From positions 248,001 to 312,000 of the forward strand of contig OW568889.1 in NCBI GenBank assembly GCA_938743325.2: 64,000 nucleotides of DNA. Reading direction: 5' to 3'. The number at the start of each line of letters is the position of its first letter. The first letter of the stretch is position 1. The notes beneath the pieces were generated by a model. The model saw only the letters and a program-made list of their open reading frames with translations. It searched no databases and was not told the DNA's origin. The stretch is from Pycnococcus provasolii. Lineage: Eukaryota; Chlorophyta; Pseudoscourfieldiophyceae; Pseudoscourfieldiales; Pycnococcaceae. A program made the position numbers and the translations under genes. Shown here piece after piece: positions 1 through 9,627 of this stretch.

Positions 1-1
1 C

Positions 2-481
2 ACGAGTATTCCAGGTACGCTGGTTTTGACGACGCGGAGATTGCTCTTTGTTCCCCTGGACATGGATATCATAACACCTACGAGGAGTGGTGGCGTCGTC
101 ATTGCAGTGCCTTTTCGAGCCATAGCCGTGCACGCCATCGCGCGCGACCCGCCGGGAATCTACATGCAAGTGGAAGGCGCACTGCCAGCAGAATTAATTG
201 CGTCGACAGCTCCTGAAGACGACGACGACGACGTCACGTCGGAAGTGAGACTACTCACCGACGAGGTGGATGTCGTCTACGAGGAGATGAGCGCGATGGC
301 AGCTCTCAACCCCGACGACAATTCTGACGACTCGGACGACGACGTGTACGAAGAAGGTGACGACGACGCGCGGCGCGCTGCCATGCTCGACCGTCTCGAC
401 GCCATGCTTGAGGCGCCCACACCCGCCGCGAACGTCGACCGTCTCCTGGAGGAGGATCGCGAGCGCTTCGACGACGCGTGA
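2..481 (+). CDS. Methylosome subunit pICln (chloride conductance regulatory protein ICln), 5' end cut by window
   Basis: The frame is open to the window edge, so the N-terminus is missing; the 26-28 TTG is not a real start. The visible residues follow the pICln pattern. A GTL..T..RLLF strand is followed by a hydrophobic strand ending in AVHAIARD, which matches the family's ISLHAVSRD segment. Next come an acidic loop, a segment ending ALNPDDNSDDSDDD that matches the ALHPDP..DSDD region, a helix LDRLDAMLE and a short acidic tail. In other eukaryotes pICln has a PH-like fold, binds Sm proteins and delivers them to the PRMT5 methylosome for snRNP assembly; that role is inferred here. The stop lies 45 bp from the convergent SDR gene, so the 3' UTRs must abut or overlap. 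Confidence 0.8.
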   Translation, partial: TSIPGTLVLTTRRLLFVPLDMDIITPTRSGGVVIAVPFRAIAVHAIARDPPGIYMQVEGALPAELIASTAPEDDDDDVTSEVRLLTDEVDVVYEEMSAMAALNPDDNSDDSDDDVYEEGDDDARRAAMLDRLDAMLEAPTPAANVDRLLEEDRERFDDA

Positions 482-526
482 AGAGTGAATGCACTGTACC
501 AAAGAAAAGAAAATAAAATTTTGTTT

Positions 527-1765
527 TCAACGGCCAATGCCTTGCGGCTTCGTCGTTGCCTTGACGGCGGCTCCACCCGCAATCAGCGCGGGAGCCTTCA
601 CCTCGCCAGTCATGCCGTCCATGCTCGAAAACAGAGTGTCGACGATGCGCTGATCTTCGGACATGTTCGCGAAGTCGTCGTTGATGGGTCTTCCGTCGAC
701 GTACCACCTCGCCGTCTGTCCCTGGACGTCGGGCTGCCTGCTCGTCGCCACCTCCACGCACGTCTGCACGTTGCGCCGCATCGCCTCGCTCACGCCGAGC
801 CCGACGTCGCCACCTTCGACGTTGTAATTTCCCGTTTTTCGACTTCGACCTCGGAACAGCTGGTACAGCGCCATCGGCTTGCGCCGGTCCGCTATCGTGC
901 CCGGGTGGCACGAGTTGACGGTGATGCCCAGCGGCGTCAGCTTCGGCGCCCAGATGTATGGCATCATGCGAAGCACCTGCATGTTGCTCTCAAACACAGC
1001 CTGAGGCGTCGGGTGCCGCTGGGCGAACGACAGGTCGCGGAAGTCCGCGCCTCCGGCTGCCAAGCTAGCCACCTGCACGACGCGGGCGTTGTCCTTGATG
1101 TTGGGCATCTGCATTGTGCGCGCCATCAGCTCGGTGGTGGCGTAGATGAGGCGGTAGTGCAGCAACACGTTCACGGCAAACTCCTCGGAGATGGGCGTGA
1201 CCTTCGTGGCGATGGGCTGCTTGAGCCCGCTCTGAACTCTCTCGCCTTTCGCCGTTCCCGTCGCGTCCCAAGCACCCTCCGCCGCAACAGGGTCAGGCAC
1301 GCCCATCGTCGCGGCGTTGACGACCACGTCCAGCCTGCCGAACGTGGTATCAACGAACTTCACAGCCTCGTTCACACCTTGCCACGTGAAGATGTCGCCC
1401 TCGAACAACACCACCTGCTTTCGCTGCACGAGGGTGTCGTATCTCGAGATCTGCCTCTGCTTGGTGAGCGGGTCGTCGAAGTTCTGCCTGAACTTCTGCA
1501 AAAATACGCAAACGGTCGCGTGGTTGCGCACGAGCCCCTCGACGATCGCCACACCCATTTCGCTGTCTCCTCCCGTGACGAGCGCCACGCGCGGGTCGAA
1601 GAGCGCCTCGATCTGCTTCTTCTCCTCAACCTGGTACACGTCGTACTCACGCTTCGCCAGGATCGCGAGCGCGAGGACGAGCGTTCCGATAGTCACGTAC
1701 GTCGCGAAGCGTATCCACCAGGCGCGCGTCGGGCCGGACGATACGGGTTGCATGAGCATCACCAT
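527..1765 (-). CDS. Membrane-anchored short-chain dehydrogenase/reductase-like protein with lost YxxxK
   Basis: 412 residues. An N-terminal membrane helix lies at about residues 15-37 and is followed by a Rossmann fold of the retinol-dehydrogenase-like SDR type. ALVTGGDSEMGVAIVEGL stands in for the usual TGxxxGxG cofactor loop, GDI precedes a conserved segment, and NAATMG replaces NNAG. The end of the fold, GITVNSCHPGTI, is very typical of the family. At the active site, however, the tyrosine of YxxxK is Phe258 and the lysine is Met262, while the preceding serine strand (VQVASLAAG) is kept. The protein may therefore bind a nucleotide or lipid without classical SDR chemistry. ATG start at 1765. 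Membership of the fold is clear; any enzymatic role is doubtful. Confidence 0.82.
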   Translation of the reverse strand: MVMLMQPVSSGPTRAWWIRFATYVTIGTLVLALAILAKREYDVYQVEEKKQIEALFDPRVALVTGGDSEMGVAIVEGLVRNHATVCVFLQKFRQNFDDPLTKQRQISRYDTLVQRKQVVLFEGDIFTWQGVNEAVKFVDTTFGRLDVVVNAATMGVPDPVAAEGAWDATGTAKGERVQSGLKQPIATKVTPISEEFAVNVLLHYRLIYATTELMARTMQMPNIKDNARVVQVASLAAGGADFRDLSFAQRHPTPQAVFESNMQVLRMMPYIWAPKLTPLGITVNSCHPGTIADRRKPMALYQLFRGRSRKTGNYNVEGGDVGLGVSEAMRRNVQTCVEVATSRQPDVQGQTARWYVDGRPINDDFANMSEDQRIVDTLFSSMDGMTGEVKAPALIAGGAAVKATTKPQGIGR

Positions 1766-2137
1766 GATTCGTTCGTCGCAGGAACTATCTTAGCTAAAAA
1801 AGAAAGAGGAGTAAGCAGCGAGCGAATCCTTCACCACCTACCTCAACACACACGTCTTAAGAGCACAGCGTCTTGCACGCACACGCGCGGGCACAGATAC
1901 GCTAACTTAAGGCTGATCTATTGATCACCAAAGCGATGGCGACAACAGGGATCACCAAATATATGTAAGCTCAGTAACCAGACAGGTCGGTGAGTTGGCC
2001 GCTGACAAGCTGAGGAGCAAGAGCGGTGGAATAAGTTGATGGGAAGAATGGCGGGCAAGGGCAGCGCTGCGCAGCGCAGACTGCAACGCAGAGCCCAAAC
2101 GAAACGAGCCAAAGAAGGCGCACAAAACTCCTCGCAC

Positions 2138-2464
2138 AAATCACTCGACCAAATGGAACCTCTCCGACCAAATCACTCGACCAAATCACTCGACCAAATG
2201 GGACCTCTCCGACCAAATCACTCGACCAAATCACTCGACCAAATGGGACCTCTCCGACCTAATCACTCGACCAAATCACTCGACCTAATGGTAACCTCTC
2301 CGACCAAATCACGCGACCAAATCACTCGACCTAATGGAACCTCTCCGACCAAATCACGCGACCAAATCACTCGACCTAATGGAACCTCACCGACCAAATC
2401 ACTCGACCAAATCACTCGACCAAATGGGAACTCTCCGACCAAATCACGCGACCAAATCACTCGA
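2138..2464. repeat. 45-bp minisatellite (about 7 copies)
   Basis: Composite tandem repeat made of two copies of a 13-mer, AAATCACTCGACC, followed by a 19-mer, AAATGGGACCTCTCCGACC, giving a 45-bp period. Variants include CACGCGACC and CTAATGG. Because 45 is a multiple of three, long spurious open frames cross it on both strands. One unit carries a 1-bp insertion (TAATGGTAACC) that shifts frame, which argues against translation. It lies between the divergent SDR and DTW genes, in the upstream region of both. Confidence 0.9.
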
Positions 2465-2655
2465 TTCCCCATCTAAAAATCTGATCACCGCCGATCCCTC
2501 CCTGATCATCGCACGCCCTTTTATTCTCAAGCAACTCACAAGGGAACTTCAAGCATTAGTTTTTAGTTTTATTCCACTGGCGGCGTCGCATCGGCGTCAC
2601 CATTGTCACCGTCCGCTTCAATTCTTACACACGCGTTCTTACACACGTTTATCAG

Positions 2656-3801
2656 ATGACGGTGTCTCTCCTTCGCTCGTCTCTGGCGCTCCCTGCGTGT
2701 TCCGCGGCGTCGTCATCCTCGGCAGTTACGCAAAAGACAATCACGTCATCGACATCGGCGCTGAAAGCTGCGGCGGGGCCGACATCTGGCGGTGCAGGTG
2801 CGGGTGCAGGTGCGCTACGCGCGTCGCTCGCGTTCGACATACATAACAGGCAAGATGTGCAGCCTGTTGACGCGACGTTCTTCGAAGAGAGACGTGACGC
2901 TGTTCACGCGACGCTGAAAGATGCGTCCGTGGCGCCGGAAGATAAGCAGGACATATCCGCACTCTGGTGGGCGCGAAAGGCGCTCAGCGCGAACCGCTGC
3001 CCCAGCTGCTGGCTCAATCCACGCTACTGCGTCTGCAACATCGTTCGAGACATGTGCCAGGAGACAAACGTCACCACGCCGCACAAGGTTCACGTGTGGA
3101 TGCACCACAAGGAGTTCGGTTCGGCGTCCAACACCGGGAACATGCTCTGCCACGTGCTGGGCAGCGAGAAGTCGCGCCTCCACCTTCTTGGGCATCGCGA
3201 GTCGTCGCTTGAGCTGCTCAACCTGCTCCACTCAGCGAGTGCGTCGCGGCCAACGCTCGTGCTCTATCCCGCGCCGGATGCTGAGCCGATTTCACGCGTC
3301 GCTGAGACGATGCGCGAGAACGGCGTCAGCGCGTGCGACCTCGTCGTGCTAGATGGTACGTGGGGTCACGCGAGGCGCATGTACCGCGAACTTCCTGAAC
3401 CAAGGCCGCCGCACGTGCACCTCGTCGCGTTCGGCACAGACGGCGACGCCGATGCCGTCGTTCGCAAGCCGGTATTCGCTCGTGGCGATGCAAGGCGCAA
3501 AGCAAGCTACTGGAAATCCACGGACAAGGCGTACTGGCAGGCGCTTGCCGCTGGCGATGCACCCACAGACGACGAGACGGCGCCTTCGAGCTTGTTGGCG
3601 CCCGTGCGCATGTATCGCGGCCCTGGTTCCGGAAGGCTGTGCACTCTTGAGGCGTGCGGCATTGCGCTTCGCGCGCTGGACCCGGACGGTCGCGACGGCG
3701 CGATGGCTCTGGACGAGACTTTACGCGCGGTTCTGCGACGCAAGGTGGACCGCCTTCTCTTGCAGAACGGCACGGAGGCTGTGTATTGCGACGACGTATA
3801 G
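2656..3801 (+). CDS. DTW-domain tRNA-uridine aminocarboxypropyltransferase (DTWD1/DTWD2/TapT family)
   Basis: 381 residues. A Ser/Ala-rich N-terminus of about 60 residues looks like an organelle transit peptide. A zinc-binding cluster CPSCWLNPRYCVC (Cys115, 118, 125, 127) comes next, then a conserved N-T-G-N segment near residue 159. The family signature follows as DGTWGHARRM, with the DTW-equivalent at 233-236. Characterised family members transfer the aminocarboxypropyl group of S-adenosylmethionine to uridine in tRNA, making acp3U. The start is an ATG preceded by in-frame non-coding sequence. A TGTAA poly(A)-type signal lies 26 bp after the stop. The family is clear; the exact tRNA position and compartment are inferred. 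Confidence 0.88.
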   Translation: MTVSLLRSSLALPACSAASSSSAVTQKTITSSTSALKAAAGPTSGGAGAGAGALRASLAFDIHNRQDVQPVDATFFEERRDAVHATLKDASVAPEDKQDISALWWARKALSANRCPSCWLNPRYCVCNIVRDMCQETNVTTPHKVHVWMHHKEFGSASNTGNMLCHVLGSEKSRLHLLGHRESSLELLNLLHSASASRPTLVLYPAPDAEPISRVAETMRENGVSACDLVVLDGTWGHARRMYRELPEPRPPHVHLVAFGTDGDADAVVRKPVFARGDARRKASYWKSTDKAYWQALAAGDAPTDDETAPSSLLAPVRMYRGPGSGRLCTLEACGIALRALDPDGRDGAMALDETLRAVLRRKVDRLLLQNGTEAVYCDDV

Positions 3802-3826
3802 TGACACAGCAATACACGCAGTACGA

Positions 3827-3831
3827 TGTAA
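3827..3831 (+). terminator. TGTAA poly(A)-type signal for the DTW gene
   Basis: TGTAA pentamer about 26 bp after the DTW stop codon. This is the poly(A) signal common in green algae; assignment is by position only. Confidence 0.4.
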
Positions 3832-4024
3832 CATAACTACAACCAAATACTCTGCAGATTACGGACAGCCTCGGCGCTCGGTACCACGACTGGCACCACA
3901 CCGCGAACGTCGGCTGCTATGGCGCCGAGTGACTCGACTGGCTCTGCGGGACCATGGACGAGTTCTGGGCGAGCGAAGGAAAGCGCGTATAGATGTTAAG
4001 CGCAGTGTATTACACAATCTTTAT

Positions 4025-4029
4025 TTACA
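4025..4029 (-). terminator. TGTAA poly(A)-type signal for the RING gene
   Basis: Read on the minus strand, TGTAAATAAAG lies about 115 bp beyond the RING gene stop, and a second TGTAA follows 10 bp later. Position and motif suggest the cleavage signal. Confidence 0.4.
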
Positions 4030-4141
4030 ACAAGTACACACACGCAGAGCAATGATGAATAAATACGCAAGCACGGTGCGCTCACTTCGGGCGACACCGG
4101 CAACAAGGTTCAGGAGTGCAAGAAAGCCGTTTGTTCGGCGC

Positions 4142-4948
4142 TCACACCGCTTGCGCCGGCGCGCTAGGCGCTTCGTCCAGGAGAGTGACGCGCGCGATAT
4201 GCTCGCGGCAGAGTGGACAGGAAACGTCGTCGTCGGCGTTTGCGTCGAGGCACTCGAAGCATGTGGTACAGATACACCCGTGGCCGCATGGGCTGAAGCG
4301 CAGGTCCGGTGCACTGTGCATGCACACGATGCACTCCTGCTCAACCGGGTAGAGGAAGCGCGGCGTCACGTCGCGGCGTTGGCGCAGTGCGCGTTTCTTG
4401 CGGGCACGTCGCCACGGTGAGGTTGGCGCGGTGCTACCAGACGAAGGTCCGGCGAGCACGTCTTCGTCTTCGTCGTCGGTGTTGTAGTCCTCAATGCAGT
4501 CCAAGCACTCGGCGTACAGCAGAAGCGTGGCTGCTACAAACAGGCACCAAGACGCCGTGAGGCATATGAGATCGGTAGGCACCTTGCTTGCACTACCTTG
4601 CAGAGTGCGCAGTTTGCCTCGTTGACGTGCGCACGTTCCCTTAAGTTTGTCATTCTGGGTGCGCCAGGCGAATTGGCACTGCGGCCCGAAGAGCGTCTTC
4701 CTGACCCGCTTGTTTTCGCCGTCGAGCACTGCTTTGACGTTCAGGATGGGCGCAGGAGCCATTCGCACATTCAAGAGTTCAGTGGAAGTGGGAAAGGAGC
4801 GAGAGGATAGGAAAGGTAAGGCGAAGTCACCCCCCTCGCCAACGCTCAACGCCTCAGCTTGCATCATTGAGAATGACGCGGCCAGCAAGGCCAGCGAGAA
4901 TGAGGCGAAGGCAGGCAAGGGCGGCCAGGCCACCACCTTGGTAAGCAT
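4142..4948 (-). CDS. Membrane RING-finger (C3HC4) protein, probable E3 ubiquitin ligase
   Basis: 268 residues from the ATG at 4948; the open frame extends further upstream but only to a GTG. The chosen start gives a strongly hydrophobic N-terminus (about 1-30) like a signal peptide or membrane helix. A second membrane segment lies at about 126-148 (LICLTASWCLFVAATLLLYA), followed by an acidic patch and a basic patch. The C-terminal RING-HC domain spans Cys206 to about Cys247: CIVC, CGHGC, CTTC and CPLC in the expected order. The layout, with the RING exposed at the C-terminus after a membrane helix, resembles organelle-membrane E3 ligases such as MUL1/SP1, but I cannot recognise a GIDE domain between the helices. 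Substrate unknown. Confidence 0.78.
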   Translation of the reverse strand: MLTKVVAWPPLPAFASFSLALLAASFSMMQAEALSVGEGGDFALPFLSSRSFPTSTELLNVRMAPAPILNVKAVLDGENKRVRKTLFGPQCQFAWRTQNDKLKGTCARQRGKLRTLQGSASKVPTDLICLTASWCLFVAATLLLYAECLDCIEDYNTDDEDEDVLAGPSSGSTAPTSPWRRARKKRALRQRRDVTPRFLYPVEQECIVCMHSAPDLRFSPCGHGCICTTCFECLDANADDDVSCPLCREHIARVTLLDEAPSAPAQAV

Positions 4949-5262
4949 CACGAGCAAGAGTGTGCGCGCCGAGATGCAACGCACGCGACGTGCTGCTGAC
5001 GTGTGCACAGAGCGCGGAGAATGACCAGTGCGGAGAATGATTAATCCGGCGGGAGGGAGCGGAGAGGGGGAGGAGGAGGAGGGGAGGGAGGGATGATTTG
5101 GTCGTGGGAATAGGTCCTAGGGGTAAGAAAACCCTCAACGCACATAACCGCAGATTAGGGTCGGGAACGACTGGTAATTAATGGGAATAGTAGGTTGGTA
5201 AAGTACATTTGTTGTTGTTGCTCGTGGAAGCAAAGCACGCATAGCAGCTTTTCGTGCCTTTT

Positions 5263-6132
5263 TTAGTCTTGGGCTAGCACGTCATCTATGAAAAACCGTT
5301 TCATTGCGTCCCACGACCGCGTAGCAGCCTTTGGTGCGTACTGGAAACCGGCGTCATCATCCTCTTGCGTCGTCTTCTCAGGGCGCGTGAACGCATGCTT
5401 CGCACCCAGAAATGTTAAGATCTGAACGTCCGCGTCGCGGTCCGCCATGTCGCGCAGAAACGCTTGGAACTGATCCTCCGGAATGAACGGGTCCGCGGAA
5501 CCGTGGCACGCAAGCACGGAAGCGCTCATCGGCTTCAACGCAAGCGCAGGCGCATCCAAGATGCCGTGAAAGCTTACGACGCCGAGAACCTCAGGACGAG
5601 CGCCACGCGCCAAGTCCAGCACAGCCTTCCCACCAAGGCAATAGCCGAACGCAATCGCCTTGTCTACTCCAGGCTGCGACATCGCGAGCTCCAGCGCAGC
5701 TTCCATGCGCTTCAGCAGAACGTTGCGATCTTGAAGTTCTGCCATGTACCTGCGCCGATCTTCGGCGTCCCACACCGTCTCTCGTGTTCCGTACAGGTCG
5801 CACGCAACCGCGACAGCTCCAAGTTCCTTCGCCGCACGCCGCGCCGCATCAAGCACGAAGTCGTCGCGCACGCCGATGGCGGTGTGCGCGACGAGCACTG
5901 CAGGCACGGCACCTCGTACCGCAGCCTCCTGAGGCGCGTCAACCACCAACGCGCATAGCGACGTTCCATCGCAGTCGTACTCCACCCATCGCTCCGCCGA
6001 AGCCGACGCCGCCGCCGACGACGGTGCTGATCCCCTTCTTAAGGCGTGTGCAGGAGGAGCAGCAGACATCGGCGAGGACGAGGACGAGGGCGCGCGCTGA
6101 ATGAGTCTGTGTCGAGGAGCGCGTGCGAGCAT
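5263..6132 (-). CDS. Dienelactone hydrolase family alpha/beta hydrolase, probably organelle-targeted
   Basis: 289 residues from the first ATG (6132); the frame opens slightly upstream at a TTG. The N-terminal 45 residues are rich in Arg, Ser and Ala, like a transit peptide. The fold then shows the dienelactone hydrolase triad: nucleophile Cys165 in GYCLGG, acid Asp214 in GSADPFIP and His246 in AKHAFTRP, all intact. Family members hydrolyse lactones or small carboxylic esters; the substrate cannot be read from sequence. The spacing of the three motifs matches the family's usual length of about 240 residues after the leader. Confidence 0.85.
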   Translation of the reverse strand: MLARAPRHRLIQRAPSSSSSPMSAAPPAHALRRGSAPSSAAASASAERWVEYDCDGTSLCALVVDAPQEAAVRGAVPAVLVAHTAIGVRDDFVLDAARRAAKELGAVAVACDLYGTRETVWDAEDRRRYMAELQDRNVLLKRMEAALELAMSQPGVDKAIAFGYCLGGKAVLDLARGARPEVLGVVSFHGILDAPALALKPMSASVLACHGSADPFIPEDQFQAFLRDMADRDADVQILTFLGAKHAFTRPEKTTQEDDDAGFQYAPKAATRSWDAMKRFFIDDVLAQD

Positions 6133-6138
6133 GCGCAA

Positions 6139-6505
6139 TTCGCCTCGCGCGAATCCGGAATGCCGGGAGGGAATAATGCCGGGCAGAGGGGGGCGGAAAA
6201 AAACGGAACCCCTCGTCCAGACCCCCCCCTCTCAAGAAGTTCCCGCCGTCGCGCGTCGACACGTCAGCCTCGTCGGCGCCGGTGTCGGCGCCGGCGCTTC
6301 CTCGTGTCGCCTTATCCCTTAAGTGCCTTATGTAAGATACTATGAGTGAGTAATTTGATGTACCTATACCCTGCGTGCAAGTGTGCTGCGTCCTGCGCGC
6401 AAGTAAGGGTACAACATAGTCTATACATACTACTACAGTGTTTTTGTGTGTGTGCTACTCAATCAATTTTACGTCTATAGTCTATTTAATTAGCTATTAT
6501 TCAAT
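6139..6505. other. Intergenic region without a gene
   Basis: About 370 bp between two minus-strand genes. It holds the upstream region of the dienelactone hydrolase and an AT-rich stretch at 6340-6510 that should include the 3' flank of the dienelactone hydrolase's neighbour. I see no repeat or RNA gene. Confidence 0.5.
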
Positions 6506-8548
6506 TCACAGAGCACGCAAGCTCCCTGGAGTGCTGTGCCCAATGCGCGCTGCGCTCAAGCGAGCACCGAGACGCTCGCACTGCATCGCAACCTGCATTG
6601 GACTCAAACCGCCACTCTCCAGCGCACGTCTCAGCTGATTCGCCTCGTCTTGCATGCGCCAAAGAGCGAGCTCGTACGGGTCAGACGTCTCGATGCGAGG
6701 GTGTGCACCAACGGCTGTCATCACAGTGCCACCCGCCGAGCTCAGCGATGCAGCAGAACGGCTGAGGCGCGCGCGCGCTTCGGCGGCGGCGGACTCCGCA
6801 GCTGACGGCGGCGTGCGAGGCGATGCACCAGGGCTTGACATGCTGTCGTCGCCGCGAGGGCTGCTCGCGCGCTCGAGCGTGCCAAGTGTACCGCCATCGT
6901 TCGAAACTGCCATCCATCGACGCAGGACATGTTCCTTTCTCCGCGCCATGCGCTTGGCATGCCATGCTCGTGCACGAGCCTTCTCGTGGTCGTCGAGCCC
7001 AGACGCGTCGTCGTCCAGCCAACGCATCGTGCGCGAGGAAGACGTTGGACTTGGACTGCTGTTCGCCGAGGACACTCCCGTGGGGCTCACGCCAGAGAGC
7101 TCCGCCGTTGCTCGCGCACTTGCGAGACGCACGGCCGCGGCGCGCTGCTGCGGCAAGCTGCGCCGTTTTGCCTCGGAAGCAACACGGTGCACGCTCGCAT
7201 CCACGAGCGTTTCGATCGCGCCGTACTTGCGCGTCATGTGCCGCTTAAACTGCTTCGTCAGTGCGGCGACGAATGCGCCATTACCGGCGAGGCCGCCAGT
7301 TGCTGCCGCCGCCTCGCTTGCGGCAATAGCGGCAGCTACGGCCGCAGCATCCTCGGACGGCGTTCCGCTTCTCGACGATGGCGCGTTGGATTGCATCGAA
7401 TACCAGCTCGTTCGGCTGCTGGGCCTGTTGTTGATGTTGGCGTAGTGGTTGTTGTTGTTGTTGCTGTTGCTGTTGCTCACGCTCGCGGCTGAGAAAGGCG
7501 TACGTGGTGGGAATGGCGTGGCGGCGGCGGCGGCGGCGGCGTGGAATGGCGTTGTCGGACTGGGGCTTCGACTTGGCACTTGGTGGTGGCTGTGGTGGTG
7601 GTGGCTCCCGAGGCCTGCGGGTACGGCCCACGGCGTGGGCGGGTTGACGCGAAGGTACCCTGGCTCGCGATCCGGTGTCGGCGACGACGGCCCCTGCGGA
7701 CTCGCGTTTGCCGCGCGTGTGTCGGCGACGTACGTTTGCCATGCGCTGAAGCATGACAGGACGCACTTGTTGCGCCACTTGGCGACTGCTCGTGCAACCT
7801 TTCTTCTGCGACGAATCCGCGCGGTGACCTTGCGCCAAGCCCGTATCGAAGCTCGCAGGCGTCCGGCAGCGCTGTGGCTGGCGAGTGCCATCCGCTGAAA
7901 GAGCTTTCCCCTACGCATGCGCGCATATCTGCGCCAGTCGGCGAAGTACTGCTTGAGCCTGCCGCTGTACCAGTGCGACATGGCGACGTTCGCGAGGTCT
8001 TTCATGATCATCAGGTTCATGTGCACCTCGCACCACCACGCCATTGCCTGGATGAGCAGACCGCTTCGCATGCGCCTCAGCGACGCGTTCACCCTCTTGC
8101 GCGCCGTTTTCAAGCGCATGACGGTATTGTTCCACAGCGCAAATGCGCTGGCGCGTTTCCAGTTGTTCATGTGCGCGACGAGCGTCGCACCCACTTCTCT
8201 CATGTGAGCGTTCTGCGCGGCGTTGATGTGCCATGCGTGAATGATGCGCGCATGTCTCCTGTTGACGATGTGCGCCGTCGCCCACTCCACGAGTTCTCTT
8301 CTGTACACGACGTGCGCGTGCCACTTTCTCCAGTTGTAGTAGCTGTTGCTTAGTGTTGTTCTTGACAGCCTCGACATGGCGTAACGCAGCATGCGCGCCT
8401 CCTCGGAGGTCAAGGCGTGCTGCAGACCAGACCGTGGCCGTCGTGGCGACAGGTCGTCCGACTCCTCTGTGTCCTCCCACGGCGAGTTATCGTCCCACGG
8501 ACGTATTCGTGGCGACACGGTCGTCGGCGACACCGACCCTGACGACAT
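6506..8548 (-). CDS. Sfi1-like centrin-binding-repeat protein
   Basis: 680 residues. The N-terminal half (about residues 60-290) is a helical region with tryptophans spaced about 30-35 residues apart in short motifs such as YNWRKWHAHV, IIHAWHINAA, FALWNNTV, AMAWWCEVH, YFADWRRYARM, SIRAWRKVTAR and CFSAWQTYV. These resemble the A/L-x3-W-x-R repeats of Sfi1, which bind centrins along a long helix at centrosomes and basal bodies. One similar motif (LRRWMAV) recurs near residue 585. The middle is low complexity: His, Asn, Ser and Ala runs encoded by trinucleotide repeats. Other W-repeat helical proteins are possible; function at a microtubule-organising centre is inferred. Confidence 0.6.
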   Translation of the reverse strand: MSSGSVSPTTVSPRIRPWDDNSPWEDTEESDDLSPRRPRSGLQHALTSEEARMLRYAMSRLSRTTLSNSYYNWRKWHAHVVYRRELVEWATAHIVNRRHARIIHAWHINAAQNAHMREVGATLVAHMNNWKRASAFALWNNTVMRLKTARKRVNASLRRMRSGLLIQAMAWWCEVHMNLMIMKDLANVAMSHWYSGRLKQYFADWRRYARMRRGKLFQRMALASHSAAGRLRASIRAWRKVTARIRRRRKVARAVAKWRNKCVLSCFSAWQTYVADTRAANASPQGPSSPTPDREPGYLRVNPPTPWAVPAGLGSHHHHSHHQVPSRSPSPTTPFHAAAAAAATPFPPRTPFSAASVSNSNSNNNNNHYANINNRPSSRTSWYSMQSNAPSSRSGTPSEDAAAVAAAIAASEAAAATGGLAGNGAFVAALTKQFKRHMTRKYGAIETLVDASVHRVASEAKRRSLPQQRAAAVRLASARATAELSGVSPTGVSSANSSPSPTSSSRTMRWLDDDASGLDDHEKARARAWHAKRMARRKEHVLRRWMAVSNDGGTLGTLERASSPRGDDSMSSPGASPRTPPSAAESAAAEARARLSRSAASLSSAGGTVMTAVGAHPRIETSDPYELALWRMQDEANQLRRALESGGLSPMQVAMQCERLGARLSAARIGHSTPGSLRAL

Positions 8549-8581
8549 GGATAATTATATTAGATATAGCTGCCCGGCGGT

Positions 8582-8656
8582 CCTCACCTCGCCGAGCCCG
8601 CACCTCACCGAGCCCGCTCCTCACCGAGCCCGCTCCTCACCGAGCCCGCTCCTCAC
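8582..8656. repeat. 16-bp minisatellite upstream of the Sfi1-like gene
   Basis: Three perfect tandem copies of CCTCACCGAGCCCGCT, preceded by a diverged 21-bp copy and followed by a 6-bp partial copy. It begins 34 bp from the start codon of the minus-strand gene, so it lies in its 5' UTR or promoter. Confidence 0.85.
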
Positions 8657-9627
8657 GTGCACAGCTTCCACAAGGCGCGGCCAGTAATCACTAAAGACAC
8701 ACCCTTAAGTTAAGCGCAAGATACGCCAGGACTGAGCAAGCGGGAGCGGAGAAAAACGAAAACCGCGCCTAAAAGTTTAATTTCTGAATTCTGATGATGG
8801 AGAAATGAAAACAAAAACCCAAAAACCCAAAAGCCCGGCCGGCCGGCAAAACGGCGTGACCCAACCTGCAACCAGGTGGCGCCGTGCCGAACAGCCGAAC
8901 AGGTAGGTGTGCCGAACGTCCCTGGCTGCCTGGAGGTGGGTGCCGAAGCCCTCCTACTTCGAGAGTTCGAGTCAAAGCCTCAAAGCCTCAAGGCCTTCAG
9001 TCTTGCTTCCATTCAAGAAGACGCCTGCCCCTTCTTTTTTAGTTTTTTTTGCATTCAACGAAACCAACGTTGATTTGCCTACCGGGTAGGGGCAAGCACA
9101 CGCCCACTTGCTCTCTTGCCAAGCTCTCTGGCCTCTTCTTCCAGCATTCAAGCATATTTCCAATTTCAAGAGGCTTGCACATGATGAACCGGTGGGTTTG
9201 CCGGTAAAGTTTACCACGGTAAGTACTATAATAATAATATTACAGTAGATGGGTCCTTGTCTTGGTCGGGCTGGCAAGTTCGCGCCTTCGCGGCCGGACT
9301 TGCAAGAAACGCTCGTTCCCAACAGAGGCCGGTGGTCAAGACAGGTGGTCAAGAAAAGATGGGAGGAGTTGAGAAAAGGTTTAGAAGCGGGAAACGCGTC
9401 CTTAACTTTTTCATTCTAGTAACAAACGACTTTACCTTAAGTACTCTCTTTCCCTTAAGGTTACTCACCTACTACACGTAGCTGATTCATGGACTTATTG
9501 TACATGTGATACATTCTGATGGGGGTGTTGTACTCGGTGAAAAGTGTCTTCGTGCACGATATCGCTTTCTCGTGATCAACACGAATATGCTTAGCCTCAG
9601 CAAACGTGTCGTCACACTTTCTGCTCG

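Noticed and set aside
485-1924. 479-codon plus-strand frame opposite the SDR gene
   Set aside because: It is antisense to a recognisable SDR fold, rich in Arg and His, and shows no family pattern.
2036-2476. 146-codon frame through the 45-bp minisatellite
   Set aside because: It is open only because the repeat period is a multiple of three; a 1-bp insertion inside the array changes the repeated peptide.
3353-4420. 355-codon plus-strand frame spanning the DTW end and the RING gene
   Set aside because: Overlaps the DTW gene in another frame and is antisense to the RING gene; Arg-rich composition without a domain.
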